A stretch of DNA of 64,000 nt from Planotetraspora silvatica (GCF_016863315.1 NZ_BOOQ01000003.1:372001-436000); one strand, 5' to 3'; shown: positions 24,729 to 33,807, numbered from the stretch's first letter. The notes: generated by a model from the sequence alone, not told the origin. Numbers and translations: made by a program.

Positions 24729-25640
24729 ATGACCAGCGTCCCAGCCCCGCCTCCGGGCAGCCCGCAGGAAGCCCGCGAGCAGTTCGTTCTCGACCAGGTC
24801 GTCGCGAGCTTCGACCGCACCCCCGACCCCCGGCTCAAGCAGATATTCCAGGCGCTGGCCCGGCACGCCCACGCCTTCGCCCGCGAGGTACGCCTGACCG
24901 AAGCCGAATGGCGAACCGCCATCGACTTCCTGCGCCGCTGCGGGGACATCACGACGGACAGCCGCCAGGAGTTCATCCTGCTGTCCGACGTCCTCGGCAT
25001 CTCCATGCAGACCATCTGCATCGACCAACCCGTCCATGGCGGCGTCACCGAAGCCACCGTCCTCGGGCCGTTCTTCCGCGAAGACGCCCCCAGAATCGAA
25101 CTCGGCGGAGATATCGCCCAGGGCGCCGGTGGCGAACCCTGCTGGGTGACCGGCACCGTTCGCGACACCTTCGGCGCCCCCGTCCCACACGCGCGCATCG
25201 AGGTGTGGGAGGCCGACGACGAGGGCTACTACGACGTCCAGTACGAGGACGGCCGCGTGACCGGGCGAGCGTACCTGTTCAGCGATGCCGACGGCACCTA
25301 CCGGTTCTGGGGTGTGACGCCCACTGCCTACCCCATTCCGCACGACGGCCCCGTCGGGCATCTGCTGGAGGCGGCCGACCGCTCCCCCTATCGGGCGGCG
25401 CACCTGCACTTCATGGTCACCGCGCCGGGCCACCGCCGCCTGATCACCCACATCTTCGTCGAGGGCGACCCGCTGCTGGAAAGCGACGCGGTCTTCGGCG
25501 TCAAGGACTCCCTCGTCAAAACCTTCACCCGCCACCGGCCGGGCACCCCCACGCCCGACGGCCGCCACGTTGAAGGCGAGTGGAGCGACGTCACCTTCGA
25601 CATCGTCCTCGCGCCGGAGCCGGAGGAGCACGACGAGTGA
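24729..25640 (+). CDS. Intradiol ring-cleavage dioxygenase (hydroxyquinol/catechol type)
   Basis: 303 residues. N-terminal dioxygenase dimerisation helix region ([20 protein letters not shown]) and C-terminal beta-sandwich. Likely ferric ligands: Tyr in [13 protein letters not shown], Tyr in [14 protein letters not shown], both His in [10 protein letters not shown]. The segment [13 protein letters not shown] and the length favour hydroxyquinol 1,2-dioxygenase. It would open an aromatic ring to maleylacetate or muconate. No other aromatic-pathway gene is near. Confidence 0.88.
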   Translation: MTSVPAPPPGSPQEAREQFVLDQVVASFDRTPDPRLKQIFQALARHAHAFAREVRLTEAEWRTAIDFLRRCGDITTDSRQEFILLSDVLGISMQTICIDQPVHGGVTEATVLGPFFREDAPRIELGGDIAQGAGGEPCWVTGTVRDTFGAPVPHARIEVWEADDEGYYDVQYEDGRVTGRAYLFSDADGTYRFWGVTPTAYPIPHDGPVGHLLEAADRSPYRAAHLHFMVTAPGHRRLITHIFVEGDPLLESDAVFGVKDSLVKTFTRHRPGTPTPDGRHVEGEWSDVTFDIVLAPEPEEHDE

Positions 25641-25817
25641 ATCGGCGGCGCGTACCCCCGATGCCGCTGCTCTAGAGTCCATGGTCATGTCGCAGGAAGC
25701 AGATCGCGTTGACGGCCGGGTTCGACAGGGCCCCAGGGAGATGCCGGAGCCCGAGCGGCCGGTGGGCGTGCGGGAACGGGCCGGTCGGGCCCTGCGTGCG
25801 GCACGCCACTGAAAAAA

Positions 25818-25848
25818 AGTAGGGCCGGCCACGTCGGCCGGCCCTACT
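25818..25848 (-). terminator. Terminator with T tract
   Basis: 13-bp stem AGTAGGGCCGGCC with 25836-25848, 5-base loop. On the minus strand it is followed by seven T (A run at 25812-25818), serving the large secreted protein gene. Confidence 0.88.
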
Positions 25849-25865
25849 CGTTCAGTCGACCGCGG

Positions 25866-28800
25866 TCAGACCTTGAACGTCTCGCACCGCTTGCCGACGT
25901 TGGTGTTGTTGCCACCACCGGCCTGCGCCGCGTCCGAGCCGGCACCGCAATCGATGGTGTCGTTGCCGCTTACGGTGGCGATGGTGTCGTCGCCGTCGCC
26001 GGTGGTCACCGTGTTGTTGCCGCCGCCGGCGTTGATCGTGTCGTCGCCGTCGCCGGTGGTGATCTGGTCGTTGCCCGAGGCGGTCGTCACGGTGTTCGCG
26101 CCGCCACCGGCGCGGACCACGTTGTTGCCGCCGCCCGCGTCGATCCAGTCGTCGCCGCCGGTCGTGGTGATCTGGTCGTTGCCGCTGCCCGTCGTGACGC
26201 AGTCGATGCCGCCGTTGCCGGTGACCGTGTCGTTGCCGCCCCGCCCGAGGATCAGGTCGTTGCCGCCGGTACCGGAGATCTGGTCGTTGCCGGTCGTGGC
26301 GACGATGACGTTCTGGATCGCGATGCCGGTGCACGCGGTCGCGGGCATGCCGTCCGCGCGGATGCCGACGTTCCCGGTCTGCCGGATGCCGCTCAGCCCG
26401 GTGACCTTGCCGTTGGCCGACGCCTCGGTGTAGGTGACCGATCCGCCCTTGGCGATCGTCAGCGTGACCGGGGTGCCGTTCACGCTCACCGTGACGACAG
26501 CCTGCTCGCCGTCGACCGTCGTGACCGTAGTGGTATTCGCGGAGCCGGTGAGCTCATAAGAGCCGCCTCCCAGCGCGATCGTCGCGCCGCTGCCGGCCAA
26601 CTGGAACCGCGCGGGGACGGAGCCGGCGCCGACCTTCACCGACACCCCTGAGGGGTTGCGGGCCTCGGAGACCGTGAGCGTGCGGCCGCCCCGGCTCAGG
26701 ATCCTGCCCGACGTCGTGCCGCCGGCGAGCGCGTCGGAGAACGTCTCGTTGGTCGGGTCGTCCGCCTTCGAGGTACCCGGCGGGAACGTCACGTCCACGT
26801 CGTCGTTGACGCCGTCGTCGTCCGCGTCGAGGTCGAGCACCGTGCAGTCGAGCGTTCCGCTGCGCAGCGCGTGCCCGTCGTCGTTGCTGTCGTCGGACCA
26901 GAAGACGGGCTTGTGACCGTCCACGCACTCCGACTGCGGCGCGATCGCGAACCCCTCGTTGTTGAGGTTGGGCATCGTGCCCGGCCGCTCGTACACGTCG
27001 GTGACGGCGAACTTCCCGCCGGCGTCGATGTCTAGAGTCGCGGTACGGCCGTTGCAGGTGTCGTCGCAGACCGCCCAGAGGTGGTTCGTCTCGGGCTCGA
27101 ATTCGAGGTCCATCACGCTGGGGAACCCGCTCGCGATCGTGGCGACCCGGGTGAATCCGCTGCCGGTCTGGTCGAGCGCGTAGGCGTAGATGGTCCCGTT
27201 CGCTTCGAGGCCGACGAAGAACAGGCCGTCGCCGTGGCCCGGATAGGCGCTCGGGTCATAGGCCGCGCCGGTGTGCTCGTCGCGGAAGCCGTGCGAGGTC
27301 AGGAACGAGTCGGGGATCCAGGAGATCGCCTCCAGTCCGCTGTTCGCGGCCACCGCCGGCAGGTCCGCGGTGAGGTTCCACTCCTTCGTGGCGGTGAGGC
27401 TGGTCGCCGTACCGGCCGGGTCGAAGCGCAGCACCTCGGGCCGGCTGACGCCGTTGTTGGCGTTGTTGCGTTCGGTCGAGACGAACACGCCGCCGGCCGG
27501 ACCGGCTCCGGTAAGGGTCACGCCCTCGGAGTCGAGATCGCCGGTGCCGTCCGGGTAGTGCAGCGCCTTGCCCGCGTTCCAGCCGTCGGTCGTGGCGGGT
27601 GTCCACTTGGTACCGTCCCACTCCAGGCGGTACAGCGTGCCGGGGCCGTTCTTCACCGCCCAGAGCACGCCGGGCGTCCCGCTGCCGGACCCGTCGTAGG
27701 CCAGGCCACTCATGTTGGTGCCGAACACGTTGGCGTCGTCGGCGGTGGACACCGCGGCGCCGCCCGGCCACGGCTTGGCGGAAACCTGGCCGGGGCACGC
27801 GTTCGCCGCGCCCTTGGTCGATGCCGTCGTGGTCACGAACGCGCCGCTGCCGTCCGGGCACCGGCCGTAGGTCGTCGCCGCGTGGGCGGTCCAACTGTAG
27901 GAATCGGCGAGCGTGGTGCCGTCCGGCAGGTACAGGCGGGCGGAGTCCGCCCCGCCCAGCCCGAAGACCGGGTCGACGTCGAGCGCCAGGAACGCGCCGG
28001 CGGCCATCGTGGTGCCCGCCGCGACCGTGTACGCGTGAGAGTCGTCGTTGTCCTTGACGATCCATCCGGACACGTCGGCGGGAGTCGTGCCGGTGTTGAC
28101 GAGTTCGACCCAGTCCCCCGGCGTGCCGCCGTCGGACTCGACCTCGTTGATCTTCACTGCCGAGGACGGCGCACCGCAGTCGTTCGGGGCGCCCTTGGTG
28201 GACGACGTTGTGGTCACGAACGCGCCGCTGCCGTCCGGGCACCGGCCATAGGTCGTCGCCGCGTGGGCGGTCCAACTGTAGGTGTCGACCAGCGTCGTGC
28301 CGTCCGGCAGGTACAGGCGTGCCGAATCCGCACTGCCCAACCCGAAGACCGGGTCCACATCCAGTGCCAGGAAGCCTCTGGCGGCGACCGTGGTGCCCGC
28401 CGCGACCGTGAACACGTGAGAGTCGTCGTTGTCCTTGACGATCCAACCGGACACGTCGGCGGGAGTCGTGCCCGTGTTGACGAGTTCGACCCAGTCGCCT
28501 GGTGTGCCGCCGTTGGACTCGACCTCGTTGATCTTCACGGCCGCTGAGGGGGTGCCGCAGTCGTTGGCCGCGCCCTTGGTGGGCGACGTTGTGGTCACGA
28601 ACGCGCCGCTGCCGTCCGGGCACCGACCATAGGTCGTCGCCGCGTGGGCGGTCCAACTGTAGGTGTCGACGAGTGTGGTGCCGTCGGGCAGGTACAGGCG
28701 GGCGGAGTCGGCGCTGCCGAGGCCGAAGACGGGGTCGACGTCGAGGGCCAGGAACGCGCCGGCGGCCACCGATGTGCCGGCGGCGATGGTGAAGGCGTGA

Positions 28801-29030
28801 GAGTCGTCGTTGTCCTTGACGATCCAACCGGACACGTCGGCGGGAGCCGTACCGGTGTTGACGAGTTCGACCCAGTCGCCTGGTGTGCCGCCGTTGGACT
28901 CGACCTCGTTGATCTTCACGGTGGAGGGAGCCAGATCGTCCGCCGAGGCGGGCGGCACCGCGACGAGAAACGGTACAGCGGTCAGGAACGCGACTATCAA
29001 TTTGATTGGCGCACGCCAATTCTTATGCAA
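25866..29030 (-). CDS. Secreted lamin-tail/esterase-like/RTX-like multidomain protein
   Basis: 1054 residues, TTG start at 29030 with AAAGGA eight bases upstream. Signal peptide MHKNWRAPIKLIVAFLTAVP to PPASA. Three near-identical lamin-tail domains at about residues 38-158, 165-285 and 292-412, each beginning VKINEVES and holding GDWVELVNTGT and VSGWIVKDNDDSHA. Residues about 420-720 form a beta-propeller-like esterase/phytase domain (SGLAYDGSGSGTPGVLWAVK, DLDSEGVTLTGAG, NNEGFAIAPQSE). The C-terminal 150 residues carry nine-residue GNDQI/GDGDDTINAGGGNN repeats, an RTX-like calcium-binding roll rich in Asn. Probably a cell-surface or secreted calcium-dependent enzyme. Single-gene unit. Confidence 0.88.
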   Translation of the reverse strand: MHKNWRAPIKLIVAFLTAVPFLVAVPPASADDLAPSTVKINEVESNGGTPGDWVELVNTGTAPADVSGWIVKDNDDSHAFTIAAGTSVAAGAFLALDVDPVFGLGSADSARLYLPDGTTLVDTYSWTAHAATTYGRCPDGSGAFVTTTSPTKGAANDCGTPSAAVKINEVESNGGTPGDWVELVNTGTTPADVSGWIVKDNDDSHVFTVAAGTTVAARGFLALDVDPVFGLGSADSARLYLPDGTTLVDTYSWTAHAATTYGRCPDGSGAFVTTTSSTKGAPNDCGAPSSAVKINEVESDGGTPGDWVELVNTGTTPADVSGWIVKDNDDSHAYTVAAGTTMAAGAFLALDVDPVFGLGGADSARLYLPDGTTLADSYSWTAHAATTYGRCPDGSGAFVTTTASTKGAANACPGQVSAKPWPGGAAVSTADDANVFGTNMSGLAYDGSGSGTPGVLWAVKNGPGTLYRLEWDGTKWTPATTDGWNAGKALHYPDGTGDLDSEGVTLTGAGPAGGVFVSTERNNANNGVSRPEVLRFDPAGTATSLTATKEWNLTADLPAVAANSGLEAISWIPDSFLTSHGFRDEHTGAAYDPSAYPGHGDGLFFVGLEANGTIYAYALDQTGSGFTRVATIASGFPSVMDLEFEPETNHLWAVCDDTCNGRTATLDIDAGGKFAVTDVYERPGTMPNLNNEGFAIAPQSECVDGHKPVFWSDDSNDDGHALRSGTLDCTVLDLDADDDGVNDDVDVTFPPGTSKADDPTNETFSDALAGGTTSGRILSRGGRTLTVSEARNPSGVSVKVGAGSVPARFQLAGSGATIALGGGSYELTGSANTTTVTTVDGEQAVVTVSVNGTPVTLTIAKGGSVTYTEASANGKVTGLSGIRQTGNVGIRADGMPATACTGIAIQNVIVATTGNDQISGTGGNDLILGRGGNDTVTGNGGIDCVTTGSGNDQITTTGGDDWIDAGGGNNVVRAGGGANTVTTASGNDQITTGDGDDTINAGGGNNTVTTGDGDDTIATVSGNDTIDCGAGSDAAQAGGGNNTNVGKRCETFKV
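27770..28920 (-). repeat. Three 381-bp direct repeats inside the lamin-tail region
   Basis: Identical landmarks recur at 28149, 28530 and 28911 (GATCTTCAC), exactly 381 bp or 127 codons apart. DNA identity is high over long runs, including third codon positions, so the copies are recent duplications or are being homogenised. Confidence 0.85.
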
Positions 29031-29065
29031 CGTTGATGTCCTTTTCGCAGGTCGCCGCAGCAGAC

Positions 29066-29086
29066 GCTGAGCAGTACTCGCTCAGC
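29066..29086. promoter_or_regulatory. Dyad upstream of the lamin-tail protein
   Basis: GCTGAGC (29066-29072) and GCTCAGC (29080-29086) are inverted copies around AGTACTC. Lies about 36 bp before the TTG start, so an operator or leader hairpin is possible. Confidence 0.3.
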
Positions 29087-29173
29087 AGCCTCGGGTACCT
29101 CGGCAAATGGGACATAAATGTTGAGCGAACAATGGGTGGGTGTTCGCGGATCCCGCGGGAGGGAACGCCGAAA

Positions 29174-29214
29174 AGAAGGCCTCTGAACAGGCCATACGCC
29201 GTCAGGGGCCTTCT
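29174..29214 (-). terminator. Terminator, near copy of the tRNA-Arg terminator
   Basis: 13-bp stem with one G-U pair and 15-base loop, after the hydrolase gene that ends at 29244. The 43-base segment 29172-29214 matches 3282-3324 at 40 positions, in the same orientation. Confidence 0.75.
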
Positions 29215-29243
29215 CGTTCACTGGATCGTTCGGACGGCGGGGC

Positions 29244-30056
29244 TCAGGCGCGGTCTCCGTCGGCCAGGAAGTCGGTCAGTGCGGGGACCAGGGCTTCGGC
29301 GGTGACAGAGTGCGTCTGGTCGGGCAGGTCGCGCAGATCGGCCTGGGGGAGCAGGTCGGCGATCGCGCGGGCGCCACTCACGATCCAGGACTCGGTCGCC
29401 CCGCCGTACATCACGAGCGTGGGGACGGAGGCGGTGGACCAGCGGTCGCGCGGGAGCGGACGGCCGGACATCGTGTCCGCCATGAAGCGGCCGTCGTAGG
29501 CCAGCGTCGGGGCGATCGCCTCCAACGGGGCCCAGATCGGAGAGTCCTTCATTCCGGCGACCATCTCCGCGGGGAAGGCGCACGGGATGGTGAAGAACAG
29601 TTCCAGGGCGTCGCCACGACGCCCCTCGGCCAGCGACGCGTCGAGGCGCTCCAGGTAGTCGCCGGGGACGGCCGGGCGGCTGTCGTCGACCACGAACGGG
29701 GGCTCGTACAGGGCCAGCCGGGTGATGGGCAGCCCGGCGGCGGCCGCGTCCAGGGCGAGCACCGCGCCCGAGGAGAAGCCGCAGACGTGGGCCGTTCCGC
29801 CCGCCTCGGCGATGAGCGCCGCCAAGTCGTCGATCTCGCGTTCCACGCTGAAGGGGGCGGTGTCGCCGCTCTCTCCGCGGCCCCTGCGGTCGTACGCGTA
29901 GACCGTGTGGGACGCGCCGAGCAGATCACCGAGCTGGGCTCCGAGCGGATTGAACGCCCGGAACGAGGAGGCGCCGTCCACGAGGATCAACGGCGTGCCC
30001 TCGCCGTGGCGTTCGAAGGCGATGCGGGTGCCGTCCTTGGACGTGACGGTGTTCAT
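29244..30056 (-). CDS. Alpha/beta hydrolase
   Basis: 270 residues. The oxyanion motif is ILVDGASS instead of the usual HG, nucleophile VCGFSSGAVLAL, acid near MYGGATESW and His in DQTHSVTAEAL. Starts ATG 30056. Downstream of the AraC gene on the same strand (84-bp gap), possibly co-regulated. Substrate unknown. Confidence 0.87.
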   Translation of the reverse strand: MNTVTSKDGTRIAFERHGEGTPLILVDGASSFRAFNPLGAQLGDLLGASHTVYAYDRRGRGESGDTAPFSVEREIDDLAALIAEAGGTAHVCGFSSGAVLALDAAAAGLPITRLALYEPPFVVDDSRPAVPGDYLERLDASLAEGRRGDALELFFTIPCAFPAEMVAGMKDSPIWAPLEAIAPTLAYDGRFMADTMSGRPLPRDRWSTASVPTLVMYGGATESWIVSGARAIADLLPQADLRDLPDQTHSVTAEALVPALTDFLADGDRA

Positions 30057-30140
30057 GGCTGATCTCCAGGTTTGTCTCGTTATGCGAGGAGCGGCGAGCA
30101 GCGCTCCGTGCGATTGGAAAGGCTAGGCGGGACCGCGCGC

Positions 30141-30842
30141 TCAGGTCTTGTACAGAAGCGACAGCGGCTCCGACGGATCCCGATCGCTCAACTGCGTGGC
30201 GGTCCGCCCGATGTAACGGGTCAGCGACCGCGCCAGGTGCGGCTGGTCGAAGTATCCGAGCCGGTGGATCACGTCCTGGGCCGGCACGCCCTCCTGGATC
30301 AGGACCGCCGCTTGCCTGGCTCGATTGATCTGCCGGATGGCACCGCGGGTGAGTCCGGTCGCCGCCACGCAGCGCCGCTGGATGGTGCGTTCGGACACGT
30401 CCGGCGGCGTGCCACGAAGCACCGCGGCGACGATCGGGTCGCGGACCAGGACATCCTCACGCACCAACCGCTGTACGAACGCCTCGGCGTTGTCGTAGTC
30501 GGGAAGGCGCCAGGCGGAACCCTTCAGCCAGAACGATCTGTGCGTCGCATCGGGAATCTCTGCGAAACCGTCCACGAGCTGATTGATCGGAACATGTGGC
30601 ATCGACGTGCCGAGGGAGAAGCTGATCCCGAAGAACGTGGTGTCTTCGGGGACGGGGGCCGGGCCCGCCCCCGACTCCGGCCCTTGAACAGATGCGCTGA
30701 CCTGACCGCGGTGCTCCCAGAAGACCAGATCCCAATGCGCTGTCGCGATCGACGTCATCCGGTCGACGTCGGAGCTGTGGCTCCGCCATACCCGCTCGAT
30801 GTACGGCGAATCGGACGATCGGCTCTGGACCTCCAACCCCAT
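30141..30842 (-). CDS. AraC-family regulator
   Basis: 233 residues. C-terminal double HTH region: DVSERTIQRRCVAATGLTRG, INRARQAAVLIQEGVPAQDV, IHRLGYFDQPHLARSLTRYI. The N-terminal half is a putative ligand domain. ATG 30842 chosen since GGGGGGTGA lies about seven bases upstream; GTG 30851 is the alternative. Probably controls the hydrolase downstream. Confidence 0.87.
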   Translation of the reverse strand: MGLEVQSRSSDSPYIERVWRSHSSDVDRMTSIATAHWDLVFWEHRGQVSASVQGPESGAGPAPVPEDTTFFGISFSLGTSMPHVPINQLVDGFAEIPDATHRSFWLKGSAWRLPDYDNAEAFVQRLVREDVLVRDPIVAAVLRGTPPDVSERTIQRRCVAATGLTRGAIRQINRARQAAVLIQEGVPAQDVIHRLGYFDQPHLARSLTRYIGRTATQLSDRDPSEPLSLLYKT

Positions 30843-31052
30843 CCGAGTCACCCCCCTCGCTCCGTCGGCGCCGCTTGAGCAGGCGGTGCGGCACGATCCC
30901 CAACCCTACGTCGACCCCGTCGAGGGCACGGCGCAGGCTGACCTGGGAGGCTTTACCCCCTCGCCGCGGTTCGCGGGAGCCGCCACGGAGCGCTCGACGG
31001 CATCGACCCCCACGATCGCCGTGCGCTTCCCGCTGTCCCGCAAGGTTGAACG

Positions 31053-31073
31053 GCCCTGCCCCCCGAGCAGGGC
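31053..31073 (-). terminator. Hairpin after the lipoprotein gene
   Basis: 7-bp stem GCCCTGC/GCAGGGC with a 7-base loop, past the stop of the minus-strand lipoprotein at 31099. Confidence 0.5.
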
Positions 31074-31098
31074 TTTCGCATATTTCGCATATAGGGAA

Positions 31099-31509
31099 TC
31101 AGTACTCAGGGCACAGGTACTTCCGCACCGCCGCGAGGATCAGCTTGTTCTTCGTGGCGCCGAACCCGTCAGAGTGACCGGGCGCCTTGAAGCGCTTGGC
31201 CGTCAACTCGACGAGCTTCGCCTGTTCCTTCGGCCATTGCTTGACCGAGGCGCATTGGTCGCGGCCGTGATTCACGATCTCGGTCTCGTCCCGGTCGCCC
31301 ACGATCTCCGGGTCGATCTCGTCGAGTGCCTTGATGTACTTCGACTGCGTCTCCTCGTCGGGCATCGGCGGAAGCCCGGTCACAGAAGCGATGCTCGCCA
31401 CCACGACGGATGGAGCACCGGAGGGCGCGTCCTGAGCGGTCGCATCAGCGCCACATCCGGCCAGTGCGAGGAGTACCGCAAGGGACATGAGGGGAATGGG
31501 GGGTCTCAT
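31099..31509 (-). CDS. DUF732-like lipoprotein
   Basis: 136 residues. Lipoprotein signal MRPPIPLMSLAVLLALAGCG with lipobox LAGC. The mature part is helical with two cysteines (GRDQCASVKQ and RKYLCPEY) spaced as in DUF732, a small secreted actinobacterial domain of unknown function. TACTGT (31518-31523) lies eight bases before the ATG, so translation may be leaderless. Confidence 0.78.
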   Translation of the reverse strand: MRPPIPLMSLAVLLALAGCGADATAQDAPSGAPSVVVASIASVTGLPPMPDEETQSKYIKALDEIDPEIVGDRDETEIVNHGRDQCASVKQWPKEQAKLVELTAKRFKAPGHSDGFGATKNKLILAAVRKYLCPEY

Positions 31510-31745
31510 GGATCGCGACAGTACGCATTGGTTCACACCAGGGCGAGATGTTGTTACCAGTCCGATACGGGGTGGCCTCGCGACCTGTGACCGGACCCTT
31601 CGACCTGGTCCCGCTGCGGGAATCCCACCGCCGCCAGGCCGGACTGAACCGCCTTCGCTGCCTGATTGAGGAGATCCCCTGGTGCCCCAGACGGCCGGCG
31701 GCGCCCGCAGTGGATGCCTCTCGCCTGAGCAGGATCGGTCGCGTG

Positions 31746-33038
31746 TCAGTCGGGCGGCGGGACGCGAAGCGCCAGGATGGCCATGTCGTCGATCATGTGG
31801 CCGTGGCTGTGGTTCAAGGCGGCGTCGCTGATCCGCTTCACCAGGGCTTCGGCGTCCAGATGGGCGGACTCGGCGAGCAGCTTGATGAGACGTCCCTCTC
31901 CGAACAGGTCCCAGTCGTCCGGGATGTGCGCCTCGGTGACCCCGTCGGAGTACATCACCAGCGCGTCTCCCGGCCAGAGGGTGAAGCGATCCTGCCCGAG
32001 GTCGGCGTCCTCGAACAGACCCAGCACCGTGCCGGACGTCCATAGGGACTCCACGGAGCCGTCGGCCCGCCGTAGGAGCACTGAAGGGTGCCCGGCGGTC
32101 GTGAGGAGGCCCGTGAAGCCGCCCTCCTCCGGCCGCAGGATGGCGCAGGCCGCCGTAAGGAAACGTTCGTCGGGGATTCGCTGGGCCAGCAACGCCTGGT
32201 TGAGCTGTTCCAGGACTCTGCTCGGCGAGAGCGTGTTGAGCGCGTCGGCGCGGATGGTGTATCTGGCCAGTGCGGTGATCTGGGCCGCGGGCACACCATG
32301 GCCGGAGACGTCACCCAACACGGCGCACCAGCGCGAGCCGCCCGTCGGGAACAGATCGTAGAAATCCCCGGTGACGATCACGCCGCCTGCGGCCGGAATG
32401 AACGAGGCGGCCGCGTCGATGCCCGGCATCTCCGGAATCAGCGGTGGCAACAGGCTTCGCTGCAACGTCTGCGCGAGCTCTGACGAGACTTTCCCCGCCG
32501 CCTGCAGGAGGCTCACGTGGCGGTTCGCGCGGCTCAGTGCGTCGCGGAGCGCGATCTCGGCCGATATCGCCTGGGCCAGGGTCGAAAGCACCAGGACTTC
32601 GGTTTCCGACCAGGCCCGGGGCGCCGAGTCCATGACCCACAACCCGCCCAGGACCTCACCGCCGGGACCATGCACGGGATGACCGGCGAGGGCGGCCATG
32701 CCCCAGCGTTCCGCCATGGCCAGGTCCCGGACCAGAGGATCGCGGGCGACGTCCTCGACGATCAACGGCTGATTCGTCCCGATCAGGACCTGGCACGCGG
32801 TCGCCTGGACGGGGTACTGCCGATCCGCCACCGCCAGGTCCCCGAAGCCGATGGTGCTCTTCCAGAACGCGTGGCGATCGTCGACGATCGACACGAAGGC
32901 CCGGGGCGCTTTCGTGGTCAGGGCCGCCAGCCGCGCGTACTGATCGAACTGAGGTTCCGGGTCGGTGTCGAGGAGACCCGTGGCCCGCACGGCCGCCAGC
33001 CTCTTGGGATCCCGCACCACCGATGACACCTCAGCCAC
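31746..33038 (-). CDS. GAF and PP2C (SpoIIE) phosphatase
   Basis: 430 residues. N-terminal GAF domain (about 15-165: TKAPRAFVSIVDDRHAFWKS, VQATACQVLIGTNQPLIVED) and C-terminal SpoIIE/PP2C domain with metal aspartates in VTGDFYDLFP, LGDVSGHGVPAAQIT, MYSDGVTEAH and IDDMAILALR. Such RsbU-like enzymes dephosphorylate anti-sigma antagonists (STAS proteins); none is adjacent, but one lies at 48819. GTG 33038 chosen; GTG 33029 possible. Confidence 0.88.
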   Translation of the reverse strand: MAEVSSVVRDPKRLAAVRATGLLDTDPEPQFDQYARLAALTTKAPRAFVSIVDDRHAFWKSTIGFGDLAVADRQYPVQATACQVLIGTNQPLIVEDVARDPLVRDLAMAERWGMAALAGHPVHGPGGEVLGGLWVMDSAPRAWSETEVLVLSTLAQAISAEIALRDALSRANRHVSLLQAAGKVSSELAQTLQRSLLPPLIPEMPGIDAAASFIPAAGGVIVTGDFYDLFPTGGSRWCAVLGDVSGHGVPAAQITALARYTIRADALNTLSPSRVLEQLNQALLAQRIPDERFLTAACAILRPEEGGFTGLLTTAGHPSVLLRRADGSVESLWTSGTVLGLFEDADLGQDRFTLWPGDALVMYSDGVTEAHIPDDWDLFGEGRLIKLLAESAHLDAEALVKRISDAALNHSHGHMIDDMAILALRVPPPD

Positions 33039-33394
33039 CAAGACCGCCTCTGGTTCGACTCTTCGCCCGGACCGCACCTGTGATCGACCGTCGCACAGAC
33101 GCCAGAGCGATACGCGGGCATTCTCCGGTCGGCTGCACCGATCAGGGGCCGGCCTTCGCCTCCGGGACCACATGGCTACGCGAGCATGGCGCGCATGCGG
33201 GCTCGCTCTTGACCATGATGACTCCTTCGTTCCCTTCCTCGAAATCGGGGCCGTCCCCCGTTGGGGCTCCCACCTTTTGGGTTACGGCTGGAGTCCCGGC
33301 GTCAAGTGTCGGGAATATCCCTGATGACCGTTTCGGACTGGCCATGCCGCCAACGAACGATCATGCGGGTGGCCCCCGATCGGAGGAGACACCC
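33039..33394. other. 356-bp divergent intergenic region
   Basis: No gene. It lies between the PP2C gene and the small secreted protein gene. The only notable element is GGGA-ATA-TCCC at 33312-33322, a small dyad 73 bp before the secreted-protein start. No clear -35/-10 pair was found. Confidence 0.35.
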
Positions 33395-33706
33395 ATGTAC
33401 AACAAGCCACGATCCATGCTGCTCGGTGCAGCGTTCCTCACCATTCTCAGTCTCGGAGCCGTCGATACGGCCCAGGCCTCGGCCGCCCCCTCGTCCGCGG
33501 ACACCACCGCGGGGGTGAGCGTGCAGCCGCGCGACCCTCACCAGCGGGGATACAAAGAGGGCTACACCCAGGGCATGCGGGACGGTCGCACTGACTGCCG
33601 CCGCGGCTACCGCCCCCGCGCGCATCTGCGCCGGTCGGCCCCGACCGAGTTCATGACCGGCTGGATGGCCGGCTATGAGAGAGGGTTCAGGCGAATCTGC
33701 AGGTGA
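33395..33706 (+). CDS. Small secreted protein with Gly-Tyr repeats
   Basis: 103 residues. Signal peptide MYNKPRSMLLGAAFLTILSL to AQASA. The mature part is basic and holds HQRGYKEGYTQGMRDGRTD and later GWMAGYERGFRRIC, a repeated G-aromatic-xxG pattern. Two cysteines (TDCRRG, RICR). GGAGGAG before ATG 33395. Function unknown. Confidence 0.75.
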   Translation: MYNKPRSMLLGAAFLTILSLGAVDTAQASAAPSSADTTAGVSVQPRDPHQRGYKEGYTQGMRDGRTDCRRGYRPRAHLRRSAPTEFMTGWMAGYERGFRRICR

Positions 33707-33724
33707 TCTGACCTGCAAGCCGGG

Positions 33725-33764
33725 CGGCCCCGTTCCTCGGAAACAGGAGCGGGGCCGCCCTTCC
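33725..33764 (+). terminator. Terminator
   Basis: 11-bp stem GGGCGGCCCCG/CGGGGCCGCCC with a 17-base loop, then TT. Follows the small secreted protein gene. Confidence 0.8.
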
Positions 33765-33807
33765 ACCGGCGACGCCCGTCGCGTCCCAGGATGCGGTTGA
33801 TGAGAGG

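Noticed and set aside
25681-25812. 43-codon plus frame starting MVMSQEADRV
   Set aside because: TAGAGT lies just before the ATG, but the sequence is Arg/Glu/Pro-biased with no recognisable domain and runs to the next gene's terminator; could be a truncated gene start but unsupported.
27770-28920. Possible CRISPR-like or repeat array
   Set aside because: Period is 381 bp and in coding frame; these are duplicated protein domains.
27256-29019. 587-codon alternative minus frame in the lamin-tail gene
   Set aside because: Arg-rich out-of-frame reading of the repeats; the chosen frame has signal peptide and domains.
30843-31052. Possible gene between the AraC and lipoprotein genes
   Set aside because: All frames are short or lack signals; no protein features seen.
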